The notes beneath the pieces are model-generated. The model did no database searches. It worked only from the letters and a program-made list of their open reading frames with translations, and was not told the origin of the DNA. From positions 1 through 64,000 of the forward strand of contig OX365939.1 of the NCBI GenBank assembly GCA_947243795.1: a stretch of DNA of 64,000 nucleotides, read 5' to 3'. This document shows, one piece after another, positions 31,007 through 42,392 of the stretch. The stretch is from Saccharomyces uvarum. Taxonomy: Eukaryota; Ascomycota; Saccharomycetes; Saccharomycetales; Saccharomycetaceae. How positions within the stretch are numbered: the first letter of the stretch is position 1; the number at the start of each line of letters is the position of its first letter. A program made the position numbers and the translations under genes.

Positions 31007-34000
31007 GTTGAAGGCGTTATTGCATACAACTTTTCTGTATATTGCAAGCTTCAAAATACACTCTACACTACTGAGTTGGGGATAAAAACTGCCCTTATAT
31101 ATACAGAAATTTTTAAGTGGATCATATCTTGTACAACTGGTGATTGTTTCTAAGGGTATTAGGGGAGATAAGGTTCCATTTTAACAATGAAAATCTTCAT
31201 CTTCAAGAGGGGCCTACAACTACCAGTATTCAACTGCTGTAAAATCCGGTAGGATAGGGTCCAAAGTAAAACCACTGCCAAGCGGAGCTACAGTAATGGC
31301 ATGTATTTCCGGATCTGGTTAGAAAAGAAAAAAAAAATCGAACTAGACTAATTCCTGAGAAACCTTAGTAGGAAAATATTAAGTTCTATGCACACAGATT
31401 TGAAATTCATACAACAAACTTCCACGGACTAAAAAGCTTTACTTTTCACTTTTGTGCATCTGTAAACAGTGATGCGATGCAATTATATCGGAGGGCAATT
31501 GAAAAAGGAAAAAAAGCAATCGTAAATTTATGAAAAATATTCTAGAATTTTTGATCTGCGGGGTTTTACAGGGAAGTAAGAAATTTCAAATAACTCTGAT
31601 GTCAAATAAGGTTTTTTAAAGGGCATGTCAGAAAAAAAAGAAAAGATCTCAGAAATAGCCGTAGAAAAAAAATTGGCATCGGATTAAAAGAAAAAAGAAG
31701 TTAACCCTAAAAAAAATTGAATTTGTTACCATGAGGATGAAGAGAGCACCGATTTGATTCGAAATGCTTCTCGAAACGGTGCCTTCATAAGGGTATCAAG
31801 GTGCATGAGAGAGTAAATATGGCCGGAATAGTTCTTCCGACCCCCACCCTGGACCGTTCTTTTGAAAGCGAATCTGAAGAGGTTCTGCTGCGCGCCCCCT
31901 TTTGCTGCTGACAATTTTGAGATGCATAGTCGGAAATCTATCCGCTCTGAAATTTCTGTTTGCCGATATCGCTGCGCCTAAATATGAGAGAGTAGAGCGC
32001 CTACAGATCTGGATCATGCTGCTTGAAAAACATAAGTGCTTCAGGATATATCGTTAACTTCGTTGATTACTAAGTCTCCAATTCCGTGGCTGATAGTTCC
32101 CACTTCGATAAAGGAATCCTAAAAATGCACATTATTCTACTTTCGTTTAGCATCCTCTATACCAAGGGTCTGATATGCTCAAAAAAGAAAAAAACCGTGT
32201 TGCGTATGTGATGTTCTTAAGAGACGGTTGCTTCGAATGATCATTTTGCCTCATCGCCGAGCAACGTCGTCATTTAATTAGCACGTGTATCTAGGTTTTT
32301 CTGGCTTTTAACAGTAAATCATATATACGCTCTCTTCTATAACTTAAAAGTCTGTATGTCAAGGTTTCTAGCAGGGGAATCCTTACCTTTTTTTGACGTA
32401 TTTATTGAAACTCTATTGAATTTTAAGATTTCAAGTACTTGGCCACAATTCTAATGCTTAGCAAATGCTCAGCTAATTACTAACACCCTAATTTTGAAGT
32501 TTATTAGACTAACTAAATAGCTCTCTAGCGTCTTTACTTAACAGGCCAGTCCAGATGAACGCAAATTGTTTATAGTTCATGAAATTTTTGTCTTTTTGTC
32601 TCAGTTCCGGCTAACGTCGAATACCTGATGAAATTTCGCCTTTTTAATAGTCTGTAAAAATAAGTGTAACTCTCAGTAAGCTTGTCATTTTGGAGTAGTG
32701 CCTAGTGAATCATTAGAATGAATAAGGTTGTTATCTTGCAAAGATTCGAGAAGTATTGAAAGAGAATATTGTTTTTTGAAAAATACAAATTGAGGAACCT
32801 ACATTTTGAAACTGGATAAGGCGGTTTAGGAGACTAGTGTAATCAAGCTTCTGTTTGGCAGAACCTTACAGTGCATATATATGTAGGTGATGTATAATCT
32901 TTTAGGTGTTTTAGAAAAATGACTGTTTTAATGCCTATTTATAAAACCATGGGAACTGAAATAAGGACAAAGAGTGATTCTGTTGAAAAAATTGGAAGTG
33001 AAACATATGTTCTATTTACTTTTCTTTTCATCAAATGTACTGGTATACTATTACGGTGGCCAAATCACATTTTTTTTTCTCAAATCTTGTGACTTTTGTA
33101 ATGCACACCCAGTAATAAAGGATAATGACAAAATAAAACGAGCAAAATATTACAAGTATTCTTACGAACAGACGATGGTTCAAAGAGCCTGTATTGGTTG
33201 ACAACAATATTATTGAAGCCTTATAATACACCATAGAGATATTTGCTAATAATAATATAAGAGTATCTTGACGTAAGGGTAGCGAGCTAGCAAATTATCA
33301 TTACTGGCCTGGCATTAGTTCAAAAGACTCTGGCTACGAGAATGTTTTGTCTTGAATCCGGGTTATTATTACTATGTTTATTTATGTATTGCTGCCCACA
33401 TGCAATAATTGTAAGCCGAAGTAATGATTTCATCAGGCTCCGTTTGTACTGACTTGCATTACTAAAACCTACATGCACCTTGATGCTCTACTGATTACCT
33501 ATCTTCTAATAGGATTATCCCACTTAACCGCAGCTGAGATGACATCCAATTACAATTAAACACTTTTATTGAGTAAATTTACTAAATTAAACTTATGTAT
33601 ATACATATTATAAATAAAAATATAAAGATTTTAATAACCTTTTACTAATTTTAATAATAATAATAATGTTCTCAATCATATTTGATTATGTATACTTACT
33701 GTTACACTGCTTTACCTTGGAAATGTCTGAAGCGTGAAGGGCTTAAGAATCTACAACTAGAGTGCAATTGAACCTACTGTCTTATTTTAGTCGCATATTC
33801 CCAAAACGGTAAAGTATTATATCGAATATTTACTAAATTTCGTTCTTGTATCACATAGAGATGTATAATCATAAATCAATCATGTCAGGCCTCGTTCTAC
33901 CAAAATTCGGTCACTTGCCACAGCCCACATAAAGCCTATTACCTGTTTGTAAACACAATTCCCCTTAAGTGACAGTAATAATATTTGTCTCTAGGAAATG

Positions 34001-34372
34001 AAAATCCTAGTTGGCAACTGTACCCCCATACAATTTGAAAGTCGAAACAATGAAAGGTCGCATAACTGCCAATGATGTGGATAAACGTTTTTTTCGCTAA
34101 AGTCCAGCAATCGTTAAGTCACAATCTAAAAAGGGACCTATGTCTACACCCTTCTCCTCAAAAGTATGTCGTATCAAATAAATGTACTTACATTTGACAT
34201 ATATTTTTAATTTATTCACACGCTTTGGGCAGTAACACCTTCTGAATTGAAGATTTCGATTGGACAACGAAATCTTCAATCAAGACGATAGAGGAATGAT
34301 GAGAAGTACGTAAATATGATCATTATGGTACCAAGACTGCTTCTGCATATTTTCTTCCAATCTATATCTCTC
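31007..34372. other. 3.4-kb gene-free region upstream of the flocculin
   Basis: Between the flocculin ATG and the YLL054C stop. No convincing gene: short overlapping frames at 31726-32017 and 32974-33234 lack family features. An AT-rich segment with a TAA run lies at about 33560-33680. The length recalls the very long (about 3 kb) FLO11 promoter, which binds many regulators and makes regulatory non-coding RNAs; similar control here is an inference. Confidence 0.45.
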
Positions 34373-36901
34373 TTAAAAGCTGGCTAAGTCAGGAAAAATT
34401 TCAAGCAGCCTATCAAGGTCAATTGCCAATAATTGATTTAGGGCTTCATTGTCATAGCTCATGAGATCGACTTCATTTTGTAAAGGATCAACATTGCCTC
34501 TAAAGTTTCTCGAAAATTCTTGTTCGGTGATAAGTTTTTCCAAGTCTTCTAAGATATCTATATTAAGACTTGCCAAGGTTTGCGGATTGCTTAGCTTTGA
34601 TGCAACAGAAAACGACTTGTTTCTCCCCAACCCCCATTTTAAGCCCACAATCTTATGGATTCTCACATACTTTTCATTCACATTAGTGCTGTTCTTCCAG
34701 TAGTCAGATATAAGGGAAGATAGTGCATCAGTATCTACCAAATAAATAATATATCTGAATATAGATACTGATATAAATGAACCGAGATAATCATTTTCCA
34801 ATTTTGAGGTAACAATTTCGATCAACAATTTCATGTGAAAGGACATTAGCTTAATCATTCTATCAATAACTTGAATAATTCTTCCGTTTCTATCATTCTC
34901 CATTCCCATGGCTATTGACGGTTGGCTACATGTATCTTTCTTAAAAGATAATTTTACGAGTAGAGTGGCTTGGAATGTAAATAATCTCAGTATTGAGCAT
35001 CTAACAACCGTTTGGGTAACAAACCCATAAGGTTCTCGTAAATGAGCCAAATTTCCGTTGAAGTATTCCGAAATTAACTTCATTAACGTCAAATAATCTT
35101 GCATGGCGGTAAAAGTAAAACGGTGATAATATGGCTCGTACTCTAGAGTGTTTTTGAAGCATTTTTTCTCAAAATACAATGCCAAGGTATGGTAGACATT
35201 CATTGTAGAAGTATAGCCTATTATATTGGTCATAAAGGTCTCATTTTCTTCAAAAGTACTAAAATCAAATGACACAGCACTTGCAAACAAAGAGGGAATG
35301 CTTATGTGCAAGCTCTTCAATATTGGTTCTTCCAAAGAGTTTAAGATAATTGGAAATTTTTGATTTAAAAAATCTTTGGTTTTGTTGATGTTGTCCAATA
35401 TTTCCTTCAAATACGAAGTACCGTTTATGGGGGTACAAGAAGTTAATAACTCTTGTAAAGACAAGTGGAAATGATAAACGTTCTCTGATGTGGCCATCAG
35501 TGATAAATCTAGATTATTAGTAAAAGTGTAGTTTCTTTGAAATAGTTCAGGTAGCGATTCATCACCTTTAATAAAAGAGCGTAGGTATTCTAAACTCAAT
35601 ATATCAGAATCCCCTTCCGGGGTTGATATTTGAAACTTTAGAAACTGCACACCAAGCCATAGTTTTCGTCTTAAATTGAAAAGCCTTGGATAATCATCCC
35701 TCTCGCTAATATATCTTGTGTATTGAAAGGGCTCTTCGTTCAAACCTAGTTTGATGGCCACATCGTTTAGAAATTTGAGATTCAATAAGTCACCGTGGGT
35801 GGGAAACATGTCAATTTGATCCGGATTCAAGTATCTTAATATGAAAAAATACAGCAAACAGCAAAACGTGTGTTCATTGATATATTGAAAGACGTTCATT
35901 AATGAAATGAATTTATGAGCGAGCAATGTTAAACTATTTGCCTTCACATAAGAAGACTCTTTAAAGGGAGTGTTGGTCGTTAGGGTTAAGCGTCTGTGAG
36001 AAAGAGCCAGTATAATGGTGAGCAGCGTGATTGTTTCTAGGTTTCTCCTGGAGTCCTTAGCGGTTGGCACAATGTTGTAGCCATTGAAGTCGTTGAGCTG
36101 TAAAAATTCCTTCAAGTTTTCTTCAAATAGTGATATTTCCAAGAACGGATATACCGGATAGATTGTCTTGTAGAAGTCCATGACTAAAGTGTCAACTTCA
36201 TGTCTACTAAGCAGATATTGGGAAAGCTCTTGCAAAAGCATGTTCAAGGAGATTTTTTCGTTACATTCTTCGGGATTCATTTGTTCGTAGTCATACGTGT
36301 TATATAGAAAATCTATTGGAGGCGATAACTTAGTTGTTTTGGAAGCGTTATCGATAAACTTCAGTACAGCTTTATCAACGAAAAACAAAGGTCCGATATC
36401 ACTGATTGGTAGGCTCAGTTCTCCTCTTTTGCCGTTAACGGAAACATTTTCACGATGGCCTTCAACATCGATCAGTATTTTACCGTGTATGCAGGTGGAT
36501 AAAGACCTAGCAAATAAATCTTGTTGACCGATGCTGTGACTAGCAAATGGGTTATCAACAACGGTGGTGTTGTTCATTACCACAAGCTTGTCGTGCGCAT
36601 TCCACAGTTTCATGGCAAAGTTTTTCATTTTCCAGTCCTTGGTCCTTGAAGTTAGGGTAGATGTAGAAGAGGCGCCTGTGGACATGGATGTCGACGTAAT
36701 GCCCGTGAGGTCACCGTACGGATTATTAGTGATTGGGGGAGATATGTTGGTTCTACCTGGTTCTATTTCGTAAGTGCAAACCGAGGATGAAGCCTTACAT
36801 TTCGAGCATGCAGGCCAAAGTTTGTCACATTTTATCTTCCTTTGCTTACACCGCAAGCAAACAAACGATGGTTTTGCGTTCTTTCGTAATGCAGGGTTCA
36901 T
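34373..36901 (-). CDS. YLL054C: Zn2Cys6 transcription factor, Pip2/Oaf1-like (YLL054C)
   Basis: An 842-residue protein, one shorter than the reference YLL054C as remembered. The N-terminal Zn2Cys6 cluster uses C15, C18, C25, C32, C35 and C42 (VCLRCKQRKIKC, ACSKCKASSSVC). A Ser/Thr-rich linker (about 50-90) follows, then a long helical regulatory domain with FPTHGDLLNLKFLNDVAIKL (about 355-375), a fungal-regulator signature. The C-terminal end is acidic and hydrophobic (NQLLAIDLDRLLEIFPDLAS), a plausible activation region. It was annotated as similar to the oleate activator Pip2; its targets are not known to me. The gene is intact and in its reference place left of AQY2. Confidence 0.92.
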   Translation of the reverse strand: MNPALRKNAKPSFVCLRCKQRKIKCDKLWPACSKCKASSSVCTYEIEPGRTNISPPITNNPYGDLTGITSTSMSTGASSTSTLTSRTKDWKMKNFAMKLWNAHDKLVVMNNTTVVDNPFASHSIGQQDLFARSLSTCIHGKILIDVEGHRENVSVNGKRGELSLPISDIGPLFFVDKAVLKFIDNASKTTKLSPPIDFLYNTYDYEQMNPEECNEKISLNMLLQELSQYLLSRHEVDTLVMDFYKTIYPVYPFLEISLFEENLKEFLQLNDFNGYNIVPTAKDSRRNLETITLLTIILALSHRRLTLTTNTPFKESSYVKANSLTLLAHKFISLMNVFQYINEHTFCCLLYFFILRYLNPDQIDMFPTHGDLLNLKFLNDVAIKLGLNEEPFQYTRYISERDDYPRLFNLRRKLWLGVQFLKFQISTPEGDSDILSLEYLRSFIKGDESLPELFQRNYTFTNNLDLSLMATSENVYHFHLSLQELLTSCTPINGTSYLKEILDNINKTKDFLNQKFPIILNSLEEPILKSLHISIPSLFASAVSFDFSTFEENETFMTNIIGYTSTMNVYHTLALYFEKKCFKNTLEYEPYYHRFTFTAMQDYLTLMKLISEYFNGNLAHLREPYGFVTQTVVRCSILRLFTFQATLLVKLSFKKDTCSQPSIAMGMENDRNGRIIQVIDRMIKLMSFHMKLLIEIVTSKLENDYLGSFISVSIFRYIIYLVDTDALSSLISDYWKNSTNVNEKYVRIHKIVGLKWGLGRNKSFSVASKLSNPQTLASLNIDILEDLEKLITEQEFSRNFRGNVDPLQNEVDLMSYDNEALNQLLAIDLDRLLEIFPDLASF

Positions 36902-37192
36902 GTTCTATACAACTTTTTGTTATGCATGCCATGATGTATTTGTGGGGGGAAGAAACGTCTCTCTTCGCTGTTCCTGTCAATCTTTTTGCCTCATCATTGC
37001 CTTTAGAGAAAAAAAGTGAACGATGCATGTTTAAGCTGCTTACGTAAAAAGATAAATCCCAAATTGCAAAAAATGAAAAAAATAAAAGTCACTAAATGCG
37101 AAATGGATACAGATTATGATATGTAATATTAAACTAGATTATATTGGATGGAATTCCATTAAGAAAATTATAGATGCTGTAAGAAACTGGGT

Positions 37193-38068
37193 TTAGTCCT
37201 TCTTTTTTTGGCCTGCAGCCTTTTCGGCATTAACGTAAGTAGTGTAGTCTAAGATTTGCAGTAATTGCCAAACAGACCAAGCCAAGAAGGCACCTAGTAG
37301 TGGGCCGATCCAGTAGATCCAGTGGTAGGTGGGAAAATATCTGGCAGCGACGGCAGCACCCAAGGATCTTGCAGGGTTGACACCGGTACCAGTGTAACCG
37401 GTCAAAGCAACATGGACAATGAATAAAGAAATACCGATGGGGAACGCAGCCATGAAGTTAGTTTCACGCTTTTCGACAGCCGTCATTAAAACGGTCAAAC
37501 ACAGAGCAGCAGTACCGAACATTTCCAAGAACAAGCCTCTGGTTCTGGAGCAGCCCAGACCCAAAGAATTGGCGAAAAGAACCTTACCAGGAGTCATGGC
37601 ACTAGCCGCACCACCAGCGGCCATCCCCGCTATGATCTGGGAGAACCACATCACGACACATCTGGTGGGTGAAATAGTTCTGGCCAGACATAAGGAAAGC
37701 GAGACGGCAGGATTCAAGGCACCACCGGAGACACCAGCATAGCACCAGATGGCAAACATGAGGGAAAACCCGAAACCAATGGCAATCATAATCAATTGGC
37801 CCGGATGGGAACCGTCCGGCTGCGCAGTCAGGGCAACGTCATGGTTAGCGACGTTGCAAATAACGTAAGCACACCATAAAAACATAAAAGTCCCACAAAA
37901 CTCACCCACAGCAGCAATGGTGTGGTTTCTAAAAGTGTCCTTGTCGATCCTGAAACGGGAATGCTTAGATTCCGGCTGTACAGGTGGCACGTATACATTG
38001 TCCACACCGGTAGGGTCCAGGTGTGAAATGTTCTTTTCGACGTCGTTGTTGGAGTGATCTGAGGACAT
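37193..38068 (-). CDS. AQY2: Aquaporin, intact
   Basis: A 291-residue MIP-family water channel with six membrane segments and both NPA boxes ([13 protein letters not shown] and [13 protein letters not shown]). It moves water across the plasma membrane and is linked to freeze tolerance and cell-surface properties. The frame is open further upstream to 38248, but I place the start at the ATG at 38068 ([13 protein letters not shown]), which matches the known AQY2 N-terminus; the extra 60 residues are not channel-like. In the S288C laboratory strain AQY2 is split into two frames; here it is whole. The C-terminus (GQKKKD) matches the family. Confidence 0.93.
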   Translation of the reverse strand: MSSDHSNNDVEKNISHLDPTGVDNVYVPPVQPESKHSRFRIDKDTFRNHTIAAVGEFCGTFMFLWCAYVICNVANHDVALTAQPDGSHPGQLIMIAIGFGFSLMFAIWCYAGVSGGALNPAVSLSLCLARTISPTRCVVMWFSQIIAGMAAGGAASAMTPGKVLFANSLGLGCSRTRGLFLEMFGTAALCLTVLMTAVEKRETNFMAAFPIGISLFIVHVALTGYTGTGVNPARSLGAAVAARYFPTYHWIYWIGPLLGAFLAWSVWQLLQILDYTTYVNAEKAAGQKKKD

Positions 38069-39043
38069 TGTGCGGCAAGCTAACACTGATTTTGGAGTAT
38101 AAGCAAGAGGTCTTGGCAAGAGAATGAACACGCTCCATAAGGGGGAGCAAACCCCAGCACATTTATACTCCAAGGATGAAAAGAGGGCTGGAAGAGATCT
38201 GCGATAAAACCTCTCGAGGAAATGAGAGGAGTCTCCCACCTGGTTCATGAAAACCCTTATCCTTCATGGACAAAAAAATTTCTTTTTTTCTTTTTATTTA
38301 TTTAACTTTTCTGATGTGCTTTTCGTAGTCATTTAATCTACGGTAGGGGACTATAACAAGCATCTAGAAGCTTTTAGAGGGGGCAAACCGTTATGGCGGT
38401 GCCATTTCCCGGAAAAAGCTCCCTGCGACGTTAATATCGGACTCTCCGTCATTTCAACGGCAATAAAGAAGTCGTAGCAGCAATGCGCGCGCATTCAGAA
38501 TTGGTATTTTAATGAAATAGTAATTTATTTGCTAAGCACCGGAGGTGCAGCAGAGGCAAAGAAAGTGCTGCGGAAGGTGGGAATGGTGCTTAATACATAA
38601 AAATGTCCTTGGCCGGTCCTCGGGCCGAGGGCCAGCGGGTAGAGGAGGCGCTGCTCTCCAGAGCAGCGCCGCAGCGCACGGGTCTGTACTTGATGTTTTT
38701 CTAGGACATTTCCGCCCGAGGCGAAAACGCCGTGGGAAACGCGGAACTTGTCGCTCGAACGGGCATTAGAGTTTTATTGCTGGGCAGTAAAGGATACTGG
38801 CGCCGTATGTGACCTGCGCTAGTGAATGTAATAGCAAGTGCAGTGGGATTGGCTACGAGAATACTGTTTGTTTTGATTAGATGGAATTCTTTTCAGGTTA
38901 AAACAGAATCAACGAAATGAATAAAGAGGGTACTGGCGGCTGCGGCAATTGTTCAGAGTAAACGAAAAACGGTTTTTATGACGGTATGTATATATATTTA
39001 GAAGAAGAAGAAAAAAAAAGGGTAAGGGGGGGGGATTGATCCT
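38069..39043. other. AQY2-FRE6 intergenic with GC-rich palindromes
   Basis: One kilobase upstream of AQY2 and downstream of FRE6. No gene. The striking part is a GC-rich patch at 38600-38765: an 11-bp perfect hairpin arm pair GGCGCTGCTCT (38647-38657) and AGAGCAGCGCC (38660-38670), a CCTCGG-G-CCGAGG palindrome at 38618-38630, and an outer AAATGTCC (38601-38608) with GGACATTT (38704-38711). A run of G lies near 39026-39033. Confidence 0.6.
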
Positions 39044-41179
39044 TTACCAGCATTGGTATTCTTCAAAGTACTCGATAATCCTTCCAGGGTGGTCGATGAC
39101 TGCCTGGGAGACGGTGTTTCTTACATCGTCGACCAGAGCGGGCGGACCGCAGCATACGATTGCCACGGAGTCCGCTGGACTGCGGTTCTTCATTGTCTCG
39201 TTTATCAGTTCGTTGAAATTTGGTCTTGTGTGCCTGATCTGTACAAAGCTTGTCAGTTCGGTTGTTATGTCGTTAAAATTTATTAGTTGGTCGTGGGCGC
39301 TTGGTCCCTTTGCGGCGGCTAGTTTTTGGGTGAGAAAAAGCTGCACGTTGACTTTTGTTTGGGTTTGCTTTAGCTTTAGAATTTCGGACTTGTAGCCGTT
39401 TAGAAACGAGAGGTTCTTGATGGCTATGACTAATTGTATGCTTGGCTCTGCTGGTTGTTGAGAAAGTTTGATGGCATGGTCCAAGGGACCAGGTAGGCCT
39501 GAACCGCCGCTCAATAATAGCAAATGGTCGAATTTGTCGATTTTCTGGTTGCTGGGCCCATACGGCCCTTCGATGGCCACTCGGAGTTGCAACTTACCAT
39601 TCAACGATTGCAAGACTTGCTTGTATATGACCCTGGTGAGCCCGTTTTTCGGTTTGATCACTATAACACACTTGTCCCCTTCATCTATAATGGTGAATGG
39701 ATGGCACTGCCAGAACACCAAAGGATGTAAAAAATAGACGAAACAATACTGGCCTGGCTTGGATTGCCATTTGCTGTTGGGCTTGGGTATGATAACTTTG
39801 AACATTTCCTCGTGCGGGTTCTGGCTAGTGTTCAAATTGATTAAAGTGGCCCTCGGGAATCTGAATTGCAAAATGTTCCAAATCCTGAACAGTTTCTCCA
39901 ACCCCCAGATTATTAGTGATACCACGATCCATTCTTTCCAGCCGTCGAAATCCTTGACGTGCTTCCAGCAACAATAAAAGAACAAAACGGCTAACAGAAT
40001 ATGCGTATAGAGGAAAAATTCGTAGTGCGTTTTCCTTACCATTCCCAATGACAAAACCAGTAAAATACAAAGCGTTGTTGTGGCTGCAATGCCGAATTTC
40101 CAGTACAATTGCTTGTTCATTATTAAATAGTTGTGGTTGATCAATGCGAACAATGAAAATGAAAGGGAATGCACTATTGCGTTGAGAACCATGATCCGGC
40201 CGATCCATTTATGGAAACTAATGAACGAATTGAACTTAAGTCCTGTTAAAAATTCCAAGAAGCTGTTTCTTGCTGCGAAAATGATGATTAGAGGAAATTG
40301 CGTAAACGCCAATATCCCGGATCTATCAGCCAGTAATCTCGTGAATTGCGCCAGATTGTTCTTGAAAATAAGATTGTAGGGATCTATAATGTAATCTATG
40401 GACAAGAATATGATGTTGGCTAACGAGTAACCAATAATGATCCATGATTCTAAAGAGTTAGGCATCAACCCAGTAAAGATCTCAAAACTAAGAAACTTAA
40501 AATAGTTGGCATGCTTTTCAATCAAAAATGTAGGCAATACGAAATGGCCCCGTATGAGATTTATGAGACGGGACCTAAACAGCACTCGATTTAGCCCATG
40601 ATAATGGCTCATGTGGAAAAATACAGCGATCACTCCTACTACAACGAAATAGTAACTTAAGTACGCACCGTAAACGCTACTGATATCTAAATTATAAGTA
40701 TTTGCATGAAAAGCTCGTACCCATTTAGATCTCGTCTTGAAATCGGCCCGAACCGACGTCGATAAACATTCAGTAGAGTTATAATGCTTTATGGCGTGCG
40801 CGGAAGCGTTATTTAGGGAGGAATAGTACTGTTCCAACGAAATGTTGCTGAATCGCTTATCCACAAACGAGCACGTATTTCTTACATTGCCCAAACTCTT
40901 CTCAAAACTTGCATTGCCCGTGGAAATAGCATGGTCTGTGAGCGAATTGAAGATACAAAGTGACCAAGTATCGAATGCTGGTGGGTAAGAGCATACGGTC
41001 GAGTAGAATCCCGGCGCAAGAGATCTATCGAACGACCACTTTAGAGTGTTGATATACGATGCGCATGCCAGCACAGCGTTGTATTCTATTTTATCTCGTT
41101 TTTCAGTGTGTGGTATCTTTATATTGAAAGCGCTTGCTAACGATAGCAACCATGTTAGAAGCAGAAGCGACCTTTGCAT
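39044..41179 (-). CDS. FRE6: Vacuolar ferric/cupric reductase
   Basis: A 711-residue FRE-family reductase (FRE6 is 712). Order: signal peptide (1-17); lumenal Cys-rich region; ferric-reductase membrane domain with paired haem-binding histidines (about 280-420; KWIGRIMVLNAIVHSLSFS, HYEFFLYTHILLAVLF); FAD-binding HPFTIID at about 491; NADPH-binding LLLLSGGSGLPGPL at about 553-566; C-terminal CCGPPALVDDVRN and the family ending EEYQCW. It reduces Fe3+ and Cu2+ at the vacuole membrane so that metals can be exported. The ATG at 41179 starts the signal peptide. An exact Aft1 core lies upstream. Intact. Confidence 0.95.
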   Translation of the reverse strand: MQRSLLLLTWLLSLASAFNIKIPHTEKRDKIEYNAVLACASYINTLKWSFDRSLAPGFYSTVCSYPPAFDTWSLCIFNSLTDHAISTGNASFEKSLGNVRNTCSFVDKRFSNISLEQYYSSLNNASAHAIKHYNSTECLSTSVRADFKTRSKWVRAFHANTYNLDISSVYGAYLSYYFVVVGVIAVFFHMSHYHGLNRVLFRSRLINLIRGHFVLPTFLIEKHANYFKFLSFEIFTGLMPNSLESWIIIGYSLANIIFLSIDYIIDPYNLIFKNNLAQFTRLLADRSGILAFTQFPLIIIFAARNSFLEFLTGLKFNSFISFHKWIGRIMVLNAIVHSLSFSLFALINHNYLIMNKQLYWKFGIAATTTLCILLVLSLGMVRKTHYEFFLYTHILLAVLFFYCCWKHVKDFDGWKEWIVVSLIIWGLEKLFRIWNILQFRFPRATLINLNTSQNPHEEMFKVIIPKPNSKWQSKPGQYCFVYFLHPLVFWQCHPFTIIDEGDKCVIVIKPKNGLTRVIYKQVLQSLNGKLQLRVAIEGPYGPSNQKIDKFDHLLLLSGGSGLPGPLDHAIKLSQQPAEPSIQLVIAIKNLSFLNGYKSEILKLKQTQTKVNVQLFLTQKLAAAKGPSAHDQLINFNDITTELTSFVQIRHTRPNFNELINETMKNRSPADSVAIVCCGPPALVDDVRNTVSQAVIDHPGRIIEYFEEYQCW

Positions 41180-41319
41180 TTTTATGAGTCCCCGTTGCCA
41201 TGATTCATACTGGATGCAAACAAAGGTGGGAAACGGGCAGTGGTTCGTTCGAGGATTTTGTGCTCTCTTTTGATCTACACACCTGGTATTTCCATTTTGA
41301 AATGAAAGATCTGAAATAT

Positions 41320-41326
41320 GGGTGCA
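41320..41326 (-). promoter_or_regulatory. Aft1-type iron-response core upstream of FRE6
   Basis: GGGTGCA on the + strand is TGCACCC in the FRE6 direction, about 141 bp before its ATG. A weaker TGCACCT lies at about 41347-41353. FRE6 is a known iron-regulon member, so this site is well placed. The whole FRE6-COF1 gap is 333 bp and holds nothing else notable. Confidence 0.6.
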
Positions 41327-41512
41327 AAAACAATACTACCTGACCGAGGTGCACGGAACCTTCTGGGAAGTATATTTTACAGATATCGTGGCTAAGAGAA
41401 AAATATTATTATAATTCTATACATGTATTGTGTATATATTCGTCGAAGCTATATATTGAGATACATTTTCAATTTTTTTTGGAGATTGTTGTCATTTTTA
41501 AAATCGTTTGCC

Positions 41513-42134
41513 TTAATGGGAACCAGCACCTCTGCTGACTCTCTCCAAAACGGAATCGTAAGAGACTTCAGAAAAGTCAGTACCTTGGACATCCGTGGAG
41601 ACACCGTTCAAAGCTCTTCTCAAGGCATCCTTGGAGGAGGCGTAAACCATCTTGGCTCTGACTGGAGCGGTATCTGGAGACCAGGTGAAGAAGACGATCT
41701 TGGATCTTTTACCCTCGTTACCATTGATTTCGTATTCGAAATCGTAGATGGCATAAAGACAGTCGTTTTCTGGCAATTTCTCCAAAAAGGTGTCGTACGA
41801 AGGATCGTTAGAAGTTTCCCTGACGACAATTTCGGTTTTAGCATCGTTCAATCCGAATAAAATAAACGTGTACTTCTTACCCAACTTCAAGTCATTGAAA
41901 GCGGTAAGAGATTCATCAGCAACAGCAACACTATACATAAGGTGTGCAGTCGCTGCCTTCCAGCTTTCTTATAACTTTCTTCCTCTCTACATTCCTTTCA
42001 CGGTTCCATGATAAAAAGGGAGAACAGAAAGTGCGTAAGACAGCGAGAAGAAACGAGAGCAGGTCAATTAGTTAGTAATTGGCAGTTTTCAAAATGCTGT
42101 GGGATAAAAAGGTAGCATACCCAGATCTAGACAT
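41513..42134 (-). CDS. COF1: Cofilin, actin-severing protein, one intron
   Basis: An essential actin-depolymerising factor of 143 residues in two exons: exon 1 at 42121-42134 (MSRSG, 14 bases) and exon 2 at 41513-41930 (418 bases). The splice gives [19 protein letters not shown]. The protein shows the ADF fold and the actin-binding helix [11 protein letters not shown]4 is the regulatory phosphorylation-type serine of the family. The intron (41931-42120) begins GTATGC and ends TATAG. The branch sequence TACTAAC lies at 42077-42071, close to the 5' end of the intron. Exon 2 alone appears to begin with an ATG inside the intron (MYSVAV), which is not used. Confidence 0.95.
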
Positions 42135-42392
42135 CTTTGTTTTGTTAGTCTTTTTGTTTGATAACAGTGTCCAGCTTCCAACTTAACGTAGATACTAACT
42201 AGTCTTTTTTTGTTTTCTCTTCTTCTCTTTCAACATTGTCGCCTAACAGGGGCGGCGTCACCCGAATCGGCAAAATATATTTACCCGGTGTTAGAAAACG
42301 ATAGTAATAACGATGCATTTATAGTTATTAGCAAGCCTGTTAGTGCTTTGGTTTGAGTTTTGTGGCAGTTGAGTATCCCTTTGGTGAGTTTA

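Noticed and set aside
38069-38248. 60-residue N-terminal extension of AQY2
   Set aside because: Not aquaporin-like; the ATG at 38068 gives the known N-terminus.
41931-41938. ATG (MYSVAV) as COF1 start
   Set aside because: It lies inside the intron; splicing from MSRSG gives the known cofilin sequence.
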